Shown: in pieces, positions 10,411-20,759 of the stretch
Numbering within the stretch: position 1 is the stretch's first letter
How the letters are laid out: each line of letters opens with the position of its first letter
Assembly: GCA_029721515.1 (NCBI GenBank)
Contig: CM056568.1
Coordinates: 1 to 64,000, forward strand
Direction of reading: 5' to 3'
Source of the DNA: Synanceia verrucosa
Taxonomy: Eukaryota > Chordata > Actinopteri > Perciformes > Synanceiidae
DNA length: 64,000 bases
Program-made: the position numbers and the translations under genes
Notes under the pieces: generated by a model
The model's input: only the letters and a program-made list of their open reading frames with translations
What the model was told of the DNA's origin: nothing
Database searches by the model: none

Positions 10411-12090
10411 TTTGTACCAAATTTCAAGTCGATCGGACGAAATCCCTAGGACGAGTTTATTTTCATCAGAAAATCCAAAATTCAAAATGGCCGACTTCCT
10501 GTTTGGAGTAGACAATTGGTGCAAGAGACTTTTTTGTGCGTCTGCTCTACTTGCACATGTGTACCAATTTTCATGTTCCAACTCCATAAAATCCCCTATG
10601 GGGAGGGGTTTTTGAAAGTTTCAAGGGGGCACTATGGAGCCATTTTGACCGTTTATGGATGTGGCCCCCATCAGATGTTAGAGGTCGTCCCCCTTGACCT
10701 GTGTATCAAATTTCATGATGATACGACATTTTTAAAGCCATCAAAAAGCCAAACGTATTTTCTTCGCGAAAAATCGGAAGACGCGGCGCCGCCATACGGA
10801 CGCCGTTTATTGTAGCTTCACGGTGTTCGTAATGTAGCTTCACCAATGTGTTGTGGATGTTCTAGAAGTGGAATGAAGTCGATGGGGTCAACTATGTCGT
10901 ATCAGAACATGTAAACATAAAGGGTGGCGCTGTGGAGGCATTTGGCTACTCCCCTCGGCGGGAACCACATCAGATGTTGGAGGACACCAGCCTTGACCTG
11001 TGTATCAATTTTCATGATGATACGACTTTATTTAAGCCGTCAAAAAGCCAAACGTATTTTCTCAAAAAATTGTCAAAATTTGCCACGCCGCCACACGGAC
11101 GCCGTTAGCCGTAGCCTCACAGCGTTCGGACTGTAGCTTCACTGAGTTGTTATTTATGCTTTAGACGTGTAATGAAGTTGATGGAGTAAATTATGTGAAA
11201 TCAGTAAAAGCAAAAAGTAAGAACGGGTCACTTCCTATTACCACCGGGGGGCGCCATGAGTAAGGCATAACATTAATATATTAGCACATTCAGGGCTGAG
11301 TCCCGGTCATGCTCAGAAAATTTGAAGCTGCTCAGATAGAGTATGTGAAGGTGAGAGTCGTTTGAATTTAGACGGTGAATTTGCCAAAGTTTGGCGAGCC
11401 CTAGCGGCCACGCCCTTTGACCTAATTATGCGCAGACCACAACTTTTGCTCAGCTACGTTTGGAGATATTCTGTACCAAATTTCACGTCGATCGGACGAA
11501 ATCCCTTGGACGAGTTCGTTTTCATCAGAAAATCCAAAATTCAAAATGGCCGACTTCCTGTTGGAATTTCAGCTTCCTGCCAAGAGACAGTTTTGTTTGT
11601 CTGGGTATGCTTAACGTGTACCGATTTTCGTTGAGGTAGGCCAAAGTTGGCAAATTTCCCTATGGGATTTTTTGGACTTTGTAGGGGCGCTACTCAGCCA
11701 TTTCGCAAGCGCCGTGTGCCATCACCCCAAAATATCGAATTTCGGATCGGGCTGCAGGAATGTGCAAAGTTACACAACTTTTTAATGTTGGGAAAGGGGC
11801 GAAATTTGGGAAAACAAAGTGTCAGGAATAATAATAATAATAATAATAATAACAAACGCTACAGTTTCAATAGGTCCCTTGTGGACCTGTTTCACAGTCC
11901 GCTCGGGCCATAATAATAATAATAATAATAAACACTACAGTTTCAATAGGTCCCTTGCGGACCTGTTTCACAGTCTGCTCGGGCCCTAATAATAAGAATC
12001 AACATTACAGTTTCGATAGGTCCCTTGCGGACCTGTTTCACAGTCCGCTCGGGCCCTAATAATAATAATAATAAACACTACAGTTTCAAT
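10411..12090 (-). repeat. Family A repeat, copy 3, right part
   Basis: This continues copy 3 after the LINE with the same block order as copy 2. It ends in a series of terminal modules (see 11,827-12,090). No coding frame is seen. Confidence 0.6.
11827..12090. repeat. Tandem copies of the family A terminal module with (AAT)n
   Basis: Three full units and one partial unit are visible, starting near 11,827, 11,911, 11,988 and 12,058. Each unit has an (AAT)n tract, then CACTACAGTTTCAATAGG, a small hairpin (GGTCC-CTTGC-GGACC) and CAGTCCGCTCGGGCC. The units are about 70-84 bp; the length difference is mostly in the AAT tract. The module is the element end that appears once in copies 1 and 2. Confidence 0.75.
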
Positions 12091-12095
12091 GGGTT

Positions 12096-13773
12096 AGGTT
12101 TAATAGAATTCGCCGTCTAAATTCGAACGACTTTCACGTTCACATACTCGATCCTAGCAGCTTCAAATTTTCAGAGCATGACGGGGGCGCGGCCCTGAAC
12201 GTTCCGATGGATTAACGTCATGCCTTACTTATAGCGCCCCCCGGTGGTAACAGGAAGTGACGCGTTCTTACTTTTTACATTAACTGATGCCACATAGTTT
12301 ACTCCATCAACATCATTCCACTTCTAAAACCTAAAGAATAACTTGGTGAAGCTACATTACGAACGCCGTGAGGCTACGACTAACGGCGCCCGTGTGGCGT
12401 CGCTGCAATTTTTTGATCACTCGCCATGGAAATACGTTTGCCTTTTTGACAGCTTTAATAAAGTTGTATCATCATGAAAATCAATACACAGGTCAAGGCT
12501 GGTTTCCTCTAAAATCTGATGTGGTCCCCGCCCAGGGGCGTGGCCAAATGCCTCCACAGTGCCACCCTTTACGTTTACATGTTCTGATACGACATAGTTG
12601 ACCTCATCGACTTCATTCCACTTCTAAAACATCCACAACACATTGGTGAAGCATCATTATGAACACCGTGAAGCTACGATAAACGACGTCCGTATGGTGG
12701 CGCCGCGTCTTCCGATTTTTCGCAAAGAAAATACGTTTGGCTTTTTGATGGCTTTAAAAAAGTCGTATCATCATGAAATTTGATTCACAGGTCAAGGGTG
12801 ATGACCTCTAACATCTGATGGGGCCCACGTCCATGAGCGGTCAAAATGGCTCCATAGCGCCCCCTTGAAACTTTCAAAAACCCCTCCCCATAGAGGTTTT
12901 TATGGAGTTGGAACATGAAAATCAGTACACATGTGCAACTAAACCAGATGCACAAAAAAGTCTCTTGCACCAATTGTCTACTCCAAACAGTAAATCGACC
13001 ATTTTGAATTTCTGATTTTCTGATGAAAACAAACTCGTCCTAGGGATTTCGTCCGATCGACTTGGAATTTGGTACATTTCATCTCCAGACCTAGCTGAGC
13101 AAAAGTTGTGCTCTGCACGTAATTAGGTCAAAGGGCGTGACCGGTAGGGCTCAAGAAACTTTGGCGAATTCCTCGTCTAAATTCAAACGAGTCTCACGTT
13201 CACATACTCTATCCGAGAAGCCTCAAATTTTCTGAGCATGACGGGCACTCAGCTGTGAACGTGCTAATGTATTGATGTCATGCCTTACTCATGGCGCCCC
13301 CCAGTGGTAACAGGCAGTGTCCAGTTGTTTGGCTTTTTGATGGATTGAATAAACTTGTATCATCATGAAAGTTGATACACAGGTCAAACATGGCAACCTC
13401 TAACATCTGATGTGGTTCACACCACTGGGCGGGGCAAAATGGCCCCATAGCGCCCCCTTGAAATTTTCAAAAACCCCTCCCCATAGGAGTTTTTATGGAG
13501 TTGGAACATGAAAATCAGTACACGTTTACCTTGACCAGACGCACAAAAAAGTCTCTTGCACCAACTGTCTTTTACAAACAGGAAGTCGGCCATTTTGTTT
13601 TAACTCTTCAATTTGGCGTGATTTCCACATTGAACCATCGAATGGCCGTAACTCCATTGTGTATTGTCCGAAATGCTTGACATTTATTGCCCCTTGCTCG
13701 CAGCACCATACCCATCTGACGCCCGACCGCGACATACCGCGAGGGCCCTACATAACCGCTCGCGGTTTTCTAG
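12096..13773 (+). repeat. Family A repeat, copy 4 (opposite orientation)
   Basis: It starts inside the family A sequence at GAATTCGCCGTCTAAATTC and ends with the hairpin AACCGC-TC-GCGGTT, TT and CTAG at 13,770-13,773, followed by (TTA)n. It is inverted relative to copies 1-3 and lacks the GGGCCCGAGC end, so it is truncated on the left. Confidence 0.65.
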
Positions 13774-16592
13774 TTATTATTATTATTCCTGACACTTTGT
13801 TTTCCCAAATTTCGCCCCTTTCCCATCGTTAAAAAGTTGTGTAACTTTGCACATTCCTGCGGCCCGATCCGAAATTCCATATTTTGGGGTGATCGCACAC
13901 GGCGCTTGTGAAATGGCTGAGTAGCGCCTCCTAAAACGTCAAAAAAATCCCATAGGGAAATTCGCCAACTTTGTCGTACCTCAACGAAAATCGGTACACA
14001 TGTTAAGCATATCCAGATAAACAAAATTGTCTCTTGGCAGGAAGCTGAAATTCCAACAGGAAGTTGGCCATTTTGAATTTTGGATTTTCTGATGAAAACG
14101 AACTTGTCCTAGGGATTTCGTCCGATCGATGTGAAATTTGGTACAGATCATATCCAGACCTAGCTGAGCAAAAGTTGTGCTCTGTGCGTAATTAGGTCAA
14201 AGGGCGTGGCTGCTAGGGCTTGCTAAACTTTGGCGAATTCGCCGTCTAAATTCGAACTACTCTCACGTTCACATAGTCGATCCTAGCAGCTTCAAATTTT
14301 CAGAGCATGAGGGGGCGCGGCCCTGAATGTTCCAATATATTAACGTCATGCCTTACTCATAGCGCCCCCCATTGGTAACAGGAAGTGACCCGTTCTTACT
14401 TTTCACATTGACTGATGCCACATAGAAGACTCCATCAACGTCATTCCACTTCTAAAACCTAAAGAGCAACTTGGTGAAGCTTCGTTACAAACGCCGTGAG
14501 GCTACGACTAACGGCGCCCGTATGGCGTCGCTGCGATTTTTTGATCATTCGCCATGAAAATACGTCTGCCTTTTTGAGGGCTTTACTAAAGTCGTATCAT
14601 CATGAAAATTGATACACAGGTCAAGGCTGGCGTCCTCTAACATCTGATGTGGTCCCCGTCCAGGGGCGTGGCCAAATGCCTCCACAGCGCCACCCTTTAC
14701 ATTTACATGTTCTCATACGACATAGTTGACCCCATCAACTTCATTCCACTTCTAAAACATCCACAACACATTGGTGGAGCTTCATTACGAACCCCGTGAA
14801 GCTACGATAAACGGCGTCCGTATGGCGGCGCCGCGTCTTGTGATTTTTCGCCAAGAAAATACGTTTGGCTTTTTGATGGCTTTAATAATGTCGTATGATC
14901 ATGAAATTTGACACACAGGTCAAGGGTCGCGACCTGTAACATCTGATGGGGGCCACGCCAGTGGGCGGGGCAAAATGGCTCCATAGCGCCCCCTTGAAAT
15001 CTTCAAAAACCCCTCCCCATAGGGGTTTTTATGGAGTTGTAGGATGAAAATCGGTACACATGTGCAAGTTGACCAGATGCACAAATAAGTCTCTTGCACC
15101 CATTTTCTAATCCAAACAGGAAGTCAGCCATTTTGTTTCCACTCATCATTTTGGTGCCTCCAAATACCTTTGGCTTTTTGATGGCTTTAATAAACTCGTA
15201 TCATCATGAAACTTGATACACAGGTTGAGGGTGGCGACCTCTAACATTTGATGCAGGCCACGCCTACAGGCAGGGCAGAATGGCTCCATAGTGCCCCCTA
15301 AATTGTTGAAAAATTCCCATAGGGAATGTTGATGACTTTGTTGTACCTGAACAAAAATCGGTACAGATGTTGAGCACACCCAGAGGAAAAAAAATGTCTC
15401 TTGACACAAAGCTGAAATTCCAACAGGAAGTCGGTCATTTTGAATTTTTGATTTTCTGATGAAAAACGAACTCGTCCTCGGGATTTTGCCCGATCGACTT
15501 GAAATTTGGTAAACTTCATCTCCAGACCTAGCTGAGCAAAAGTTGTGCTCTGCAAGTAATTAGGTCACAGGGCGTGGCTGCTAGGGCTTGAGAAACTTTG
15601 GCGAATTTGCCGTCTAAATTCGAATGACTCTCACATTCACATACTCTATTCGCCCACGAGCGGGGCAAAATGGCTCAACAGCTCCCCCTTGAATTCTTCA
15701 AAAAACCCTCCTCATAGAGGATTTTATGGAGTTGGAACACGAAAATCGGTACACACGTGTAACTTGACAAGACTCCCCGATTTTCGCCTCTTTCCCAACG
15801 TTAAAAAGTTGTATAAATTTGCACATTCCTGCAGCCCGCCCCAAAATTCAATATTTTGGCTGAGTAGCGCCCCCTACAAAGTCAAAAAAATCCCATAGGG
15901 AAATTCGCCAACTTTGTCGTACCTCAACGAAAATTGGTAGAGATGTTAAGCATAAATGTACGAACAAAATTGTCTCTTGGCAGGAAGTTGAAATTCCAAT
16001 AGGAAGTCGGTCATTTTGAATTTTTGCTTTTCTGATGAAAACGAACTCGTCCTAGGGATTTCGTCCGATCGACTTGAAATTTGGTACAGATCATCTCCAG
16101 AGCTAGCTGAGCAAAAGTTGTGCTCTGCGCGTAATTAGGTCACAGGGCGTGGCTGCTAGGGCTCGCTAAACTTTGGCGAATTCGCCGTCTAAATTCGAAC
16201 GACTCTCACATTCACATACTCAATCCTAGCAGCTTCAAATTTCTGAGCAAGACGGGGGCGCGGCTCTGAACTTTCCGATGTATTCATATCAAGTCTTACT
16301 CATGGCGCCGCCTGGTGGTAACAGGAAGTGACCCGTTCTTAATTTTTACCTTTACCGATTTCACATAATTTACTTTATCAACTTCATTACACTTCTAAAA
16401 CATAAATAACAACTCAGTGAAGCTACAGTCTGAACGCCGTCAGGCTACAGGTAATGGCGCCCATGTGGCGGCGCGTCAATTTTTAACAGGAATTGTTACA
16501 GGAATATTGTTCCTGTCCGCACCAGCGGACAGAGGGCATACTCGACCGCGACATACCGCGAGGGCCCTACATAACCGCTTGCAGTTTTCTAG
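13774..16592 (+). repeat. Family A repeat, copy 5
   Basis: It begins in (TTA)n followed by CCTGACACTTTGTTTTCCC and ends with the hairpin ACCGCTTGCAGT, TTT and CTAG at 16,589-16,592, again followed by (TTA)n. It repeats several internal blocks, for example three GTACAG/GTAAAC blocks next to TCATCTCCAGA. No coding capacity is seen. Confidence 0.65.
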
Positions 16593-16929
16593 TTATTATT
16601 ATTATTGTTAAGTGGGCCTGATAGAGGAAATGATCAGTGAATCATTATTTTTTTGCAATTCTCCATCTCTGCACCTGCGTCGCCAATTCCCCGTCTCCAA
16701 AAAGCATGTAAATTAGGGTGTAAACGGTACGCTATGGTCAAACTGGTCGTAAACATGCAAGCTTTTTCCCACAGGTTTTGGTTTGATCCCGAATATGGTG
16801 GAGAAAAGGGTGTACGCACAAAATCGGGGAAAAAGCATGTAAAAAAGAGTGTATCCACAATGATAAATATGGCCCCAGACCTTTTAACTGCTTGACTGAT
16901 GACAGGTTAACAGGGGAAGAGCCCATGCA
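16593..16929. other. Short unique-looking interval
   Basis: This stretch of about 340 bases lies between family A copy 5 and family B. It holds two versions of an AAAAGCATGTAAA motif about 130 bases apart. I see no gene and no clear repeat ends. Confidence 0.3.
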
Positions 16930-17767
16930 GCCTTGTTATTATTATTATGTGCCTGCCGTCGAGCAAGGCTGGCAAAGCCAGCCTTGAGAGCACGGCGGCA
17001 CATATTACTATTCCTTTTGGGGGGGAGGCCCCAAGTGTCTTAGCATTCATGGCAGGCGAAGCTTGAAAACAGTGGCAGTCAGTGAGAGCCAGTGTGGGAG
17101 AGAGACCAGGGGTGCGCCTAGACTTTCCCATAGGGGTGCCCCATGGGGTGTTGAAGCCATGCAAGGGTGGCCAGCAGTATTAGGTGGTATGCATGAACCT
17201 CCATCACCATAGCATCATTCACATACAAAAATCTAAGCTCTCCTCCTTACAGTTTCTTTTATACGAGAGGTGATTCGACAGGTCGGCTTATAATCAGTGG
17301 CATAGTGTGACTGGATGTTTGTTTGTGTGTGTCAGGTGGGGGATTCACATTGACACATATATAGACATTAGATGATGATATGATACAGGCTTCTGATTGG
17401 CCATTACCAAAGATACAGAGAGTGGATGACATTGATCACACACAGAGACAGGAAGCTCAGACTGGCGGTTTCTTTCAAAGTAAAAGTCTGATTTTTCAAA
17501 ATAAAAGCCCCAAACTTCGGAGGGGTAACTTTTTTCCTCACAGGAAGCTGTGGCTATGACTGTCCTTTCAAAGTAAAGGGCCCAAACTCTGATTTAATCT
17601 TCACAGGAAACAAGGTGTGTTTGTTTGCAACACAAATCTGGAACAGGCACGCAAGAAGTGCGTGCTTTGGTGCAGGGGAGGGTCAGCATGCATAAGACGG
17701 GGCCACGTAGGCCCGGCGTTGCGTGGGTCCGGTGTCATGTGTGCAGGCACATATTAAAATTTTCTAG
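16930..17767 (+). repeat. Family B (ATT)n-flanked repeat, copy 1
   Basis: The left end follows (TTA)n and starts GTGCCTGCCGTCGAGC, with a strong hairpin (GCAAGGCTGGC-AAA-GCCAGCCTTG). The interior holds an AAAGTAAAAG block with CACAGGAAGCTGTGGCTATG and one copy of the 55-bp palindromic unit. It ends in GGCACATATTAAAATTTTCTAG at 17,764-17,767, followed by T-rich DNA and (ATT)n. No coding frame is seen. The short 3' end lacks the hairpin seen in copy 2. Confidence 0.6.
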
Positions 17768-17769
17768 TT

Positions 17770-18640
17770 TTTTTTTTTTTTTTATTATTATTATTATAGA
17801 CGGGATTTTCGGCAATTAACGCGGTTCGTACCGTAAGGTGCACCCAGGCATGACATATATCAAAACATGCGTCTTGATCGTGTGAGGGGTGGTATTACTT
17901 TTCTCCGTCAAAACCGTTACCGTGGCGACGCTAGACCCCAAAAACCGCCGAAAAAAAGTCCCATAGGAATGAATGGGGAAAGGGTCGGATTTCAAACTTT
18001 TTTCTTCACACAAACAAACAGTCACAGCTCCCTCATACTTTCACCTAGAAGCTCCATTCAACTTGCAAAACGCAGCAAATTTTCCTGGCAATATATTCAT
18101 AATTCATCTTCAATTCAAAAAATGTATAGTTTATTCAGCATTTCAACTTATTTCAGACCATGAAATCTTCAGAAAATCAGAGTTTAACATGGGTGTGTAT
18201 TGCATGGAATGTTCGGGGCTAGAGTGGGGCTAGAGTGGGGAGCAGTTTCAGAAATGTCAGAAAAAAATATTTTGAAATCGGGATTGCGAGGGCTACGTTC
18301 ACTCCACCGACTTAATTTTTACAGCAAAACGTTGGAAATCTCGTCCCGGTCGTAGTGATGTGTGTCTTATGTCTGTGAGATTTGTACTTTTTGCTCCACA
18401 GCCTTAATTAATGCCCCACCTCCCAAAATTCTCTCCATAGGGTCCAATGTTAATTTTCAGAGAAAAAAAATCTGAAAAAGGAGAAAAACCTCTAGTGTTT
18501 AACTTGCCACTGTCGGCCTTCCAAGTGGGCTAGAGACATAAAATTTATACCTCTGCAATCCTCCTGACGCCTTTCGTCCAAACCCCAAAGTCGTACTCCT
18601 TACGGTTCTTGAGTTATTCAGAGGAGTTTGGCATGGTCTG
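17770..18640. repeat. Family C (ATT)n-flanked repeat, partial
   Basis: It starts after (ATT)n with AGACGGGATTTTCGGC and runs to about 18,640, where family B sequence resumes (GCTTGAAAACAGTGGCAG). The AAAGTCCCATAGGAATGAAT segment resembles repeats seen widely in fish. It has no long reading frame and no visible 3' terminus here, so it is probably truncated at its junction with family B. Confidence 0.5.
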
Positions 18641-18644
18641 ACTC

Positions 18645-19626
18645 AGCTTGAAAACAGTGGCAGTCAGTGAGAGCCAGTGTGGGAGACATACCAGGGGCGC
18701 GCCTAGACTTTTTCATAGGAGTGCCCCATGGGGTGTCTAAGCCATGCAGGGGTTGCCAGCAGAATTAGGTGATATGCATGAACCTCCAGCACCATAGTAT
18801 CATTCACATGCAAAAATCTAAGCTCTACTCCTTATAGTTTTTTTATACCAGAGGTGATTCGACAGGTCAGCTCATAATCAGTGGCAGAGTGTGACTGGAT
18901 GTTGGTCCGTGTGTGTGTAAGATGGGGGATCCACATAGACATATATATAGAGATTAGATGATGATATGATACAGGCTTCTGATTGCCCATCACCAATGAT
19001 ACAGAGAGTGGATGACATCATTGATCACACACACAGACAGGAAGCTCAGGCTGTTTCTTTCAAACTAAAAGTCTGGTTTTTCAAAATAAAAGCCCCAAAC
19101 TTTTCCTCACAGGAAGCTGTGGCTATGACTATCCTTTCAAAGTAAAAGCCCTGAACTCTGATTTAAGCTTCACAGGAAACAAGGTGTGTTTGTTTGCAAC
19201 ATGAATCCGGGACAGGCACGCACGTAGTGCGTGCTTCGGTGTGTTTGTTTGCAACACCAACCTGGGACAGGCATGCACGAAGTGCGTGCTTCGGTGTGTT
19301 TGTTTGCAACACCAACCTGGGACAGGCATGCACGAAGTGCGTGCTTCGGTGCGTTTGTCTGCAACATGAACCTTGGACAGGCACGCACGTAGTGCGTGCT
19401 TCGGTGCGTTTGTGTGCAACATGAATCTGGGACAGTCACGCACATAGTGCGTGCTTCGGTGTGTTTTTTCACGACATGAACCTGGGACAGGCACGCACTT
19501 CGTGCGTGCTTCTGTGCAGGAGAGGGTCAGCATGCATCAGGCTGGGCCACATAGGCCCAGCGTCGCGTGGGTCCGGCGTCATGTGTGCAGGCACATATTA
19601 AAATTTCTTCAGGAATTTTTTTCTAG
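18645..19626 (+). repeat. Family B repeat, copy 2
   Basis: It shares most of copy 1 from GCTTGAAAACAGTGGCAG onward and lacks the left hairpin end. It contains an expanded minisatellite. The 3' end has an imperfect hairpin (AAATTTC-TTCA-GGAATTT), T-rich bases and CTAG at 19,623-19,626, followed by (TTA)n. Confidence 0.6.
19195..19520. repeat. 55-bp minisatellite with palindromic core, six units
   Basis: The core GCACGCACGTAGTGCGTGC or a close variant starts at 19,216, 19,271, 19,326, 19,381, 19,436 and 19,491, a period of exactly 55 bases. Each core is an 8-bp inverted repeat. Family B copy 1 carries a single unit near 17,648, so the array expanded inside copy 2. Confidence 0.85.
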
Positions 19627-19652
19627 TTATTATTATTATTTTTTTTTGCAGC

Positions 19653-19862
19653 ATTCTCAGTTACTTGGTCAATTACTTTTGGTCCCTGAGAAAGAGGCGG
19701 CTACATATTAAAGAGCTGTAATTCCTAAACTCTTGCTCCAATTTGGATGGGAATACTCTCAAAACCCATGTTGATTATGTAATTGTATTGTGAATATGTT
19801 TTGGTAAACAAATAAAATAACAAATTTTTTGTCACTGTCCAAATATTTTTGCGCCTAACTGT
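19653..19862. mobile_element. Tc1/mariner-like terminal fragment
   Basis: The right end reads GTCACTGTCCAAATATTT then TGCGCCTAACTGTA, the terminal inverted repeat pattern common in fish Tc1-like elements. The preceding segment (AGAGCTGTAATTCCTAAAC) matches the 3' flank typical of such elements as I recall it. No transposase and no opposite TIR are present, so this is a relic or a solo end. Confidence 0.55.
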
Positions 19863-20257
19863 AAATAAAGATTGTGATTTCCTGTAAAATGACCCGTTTT
19901 TGTTTGACTTTTTTGACTCATTATTCTTTTCTCATCATTCATACTAAAAATCCTTTTCTTAACTTTTCTCTCTTTTCTATTTTTAAGGGTTTTTATTATT
20001 TTATTTTTTTTATTATTTTTTATTTGTTTTATGAGAAGCAGTGTACTGTACCATCTATACCTACTTGTTATTTAGTTAAAGTTATTTTATTACATTCCCA
20101 ATGTAAATATTACTTTTCTGCCATAAATATTCATCAACTGTAAATATGGGTTTCGTATATCTTTGTATATCTTTTATATCTTAATTTTTATTTCTTTATT
20201 TAAGTGTGTCTTTAAGTCAAGAGACTGTTGAATCAATGAAATGGCATCATATTACAC
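19863..20257. other. AT-rich interval without genes
   Basis: This is very AT-rich sequence with T-runs around 19,990-20,030. Two TTTATT motifs at 20,187-20,200 read as AATAAA on the - strand. They could serve the lectin gene, whose stop codon is about 560 bases away. I see nothing else. Confidence 0.3.
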
Positions 20258-20283
20258 ACACACACCCACACACACACACACAG
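20255..20283. repeat. (CA)n microsatellite
   Basis: An imperfect run of CA dinucleotides interrupted by CCCA. Confidence 0.8.
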
Positions 20284-20559
20284 ACAACAGCTCAGTCCAA
20301 TGAATCTGTCCGGTATCGGCTGCCCTTTGCCAATAGAGAGCAGAACAGGCAGACAGGAAAGGAGAGGTCAAGTCCCAATGTGGCTCTGGACGAGTCAACC
20401 TGGAACTTTGGAGGGATTGTGTTGCATAGGGAGATGGAGTCAGTATGACGCTGAAGTAGAGGGAGGAAAGTACCGATGGGAAAAGGGAAGTCTTGAATGG
20501 TGGATAGACCACCTGGCAGGGGACAGACCATAAACAGGAAGGTGCTTCATCCAGGGTGA

Positions 20560-20700
20560 GAGGCAGGAATCACAGGTTTTTAGAGGCAATTTAAAAACTG
20601 ACAAAGAAGAGGCTTGTTTAACATGCATAGGCAGATCATTCCATAATTTAGGGAAGGGAAATGTAGCATGAAAGTCTGTCAACACTGTGTTGATTGTGAT
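20560..20700 (-). pseudogene. LINE reverse transcriptase C-terminal relic
   Basis: The - strand encodes LWNDLPMHVKQASSLSVFK-like residues. This is the LWN-LP-(V/L)R-(A)-SL-FK signature found at the extreme C-terminus of many LINE polymerases. Only this tail remains, within a short frame from about 20,685. It lies downstream of the lectin gene and may form part of its 3' flank. Confidence 0.45.
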
Positions 20701-20759
20701 GTTGCTCTTTCTCCACCTCTCACCATCTCAACCAACTACATGCAGTTACATTGCAGGTC

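Noticed and set aside
19129..19533. Cys/His-rich frames that look like zinc fingers on the - strand
   Set aside because: The pattern is the 55-bp minisatellite read in several frames. The spacing reflects the DNA repeat, not a protein fold.
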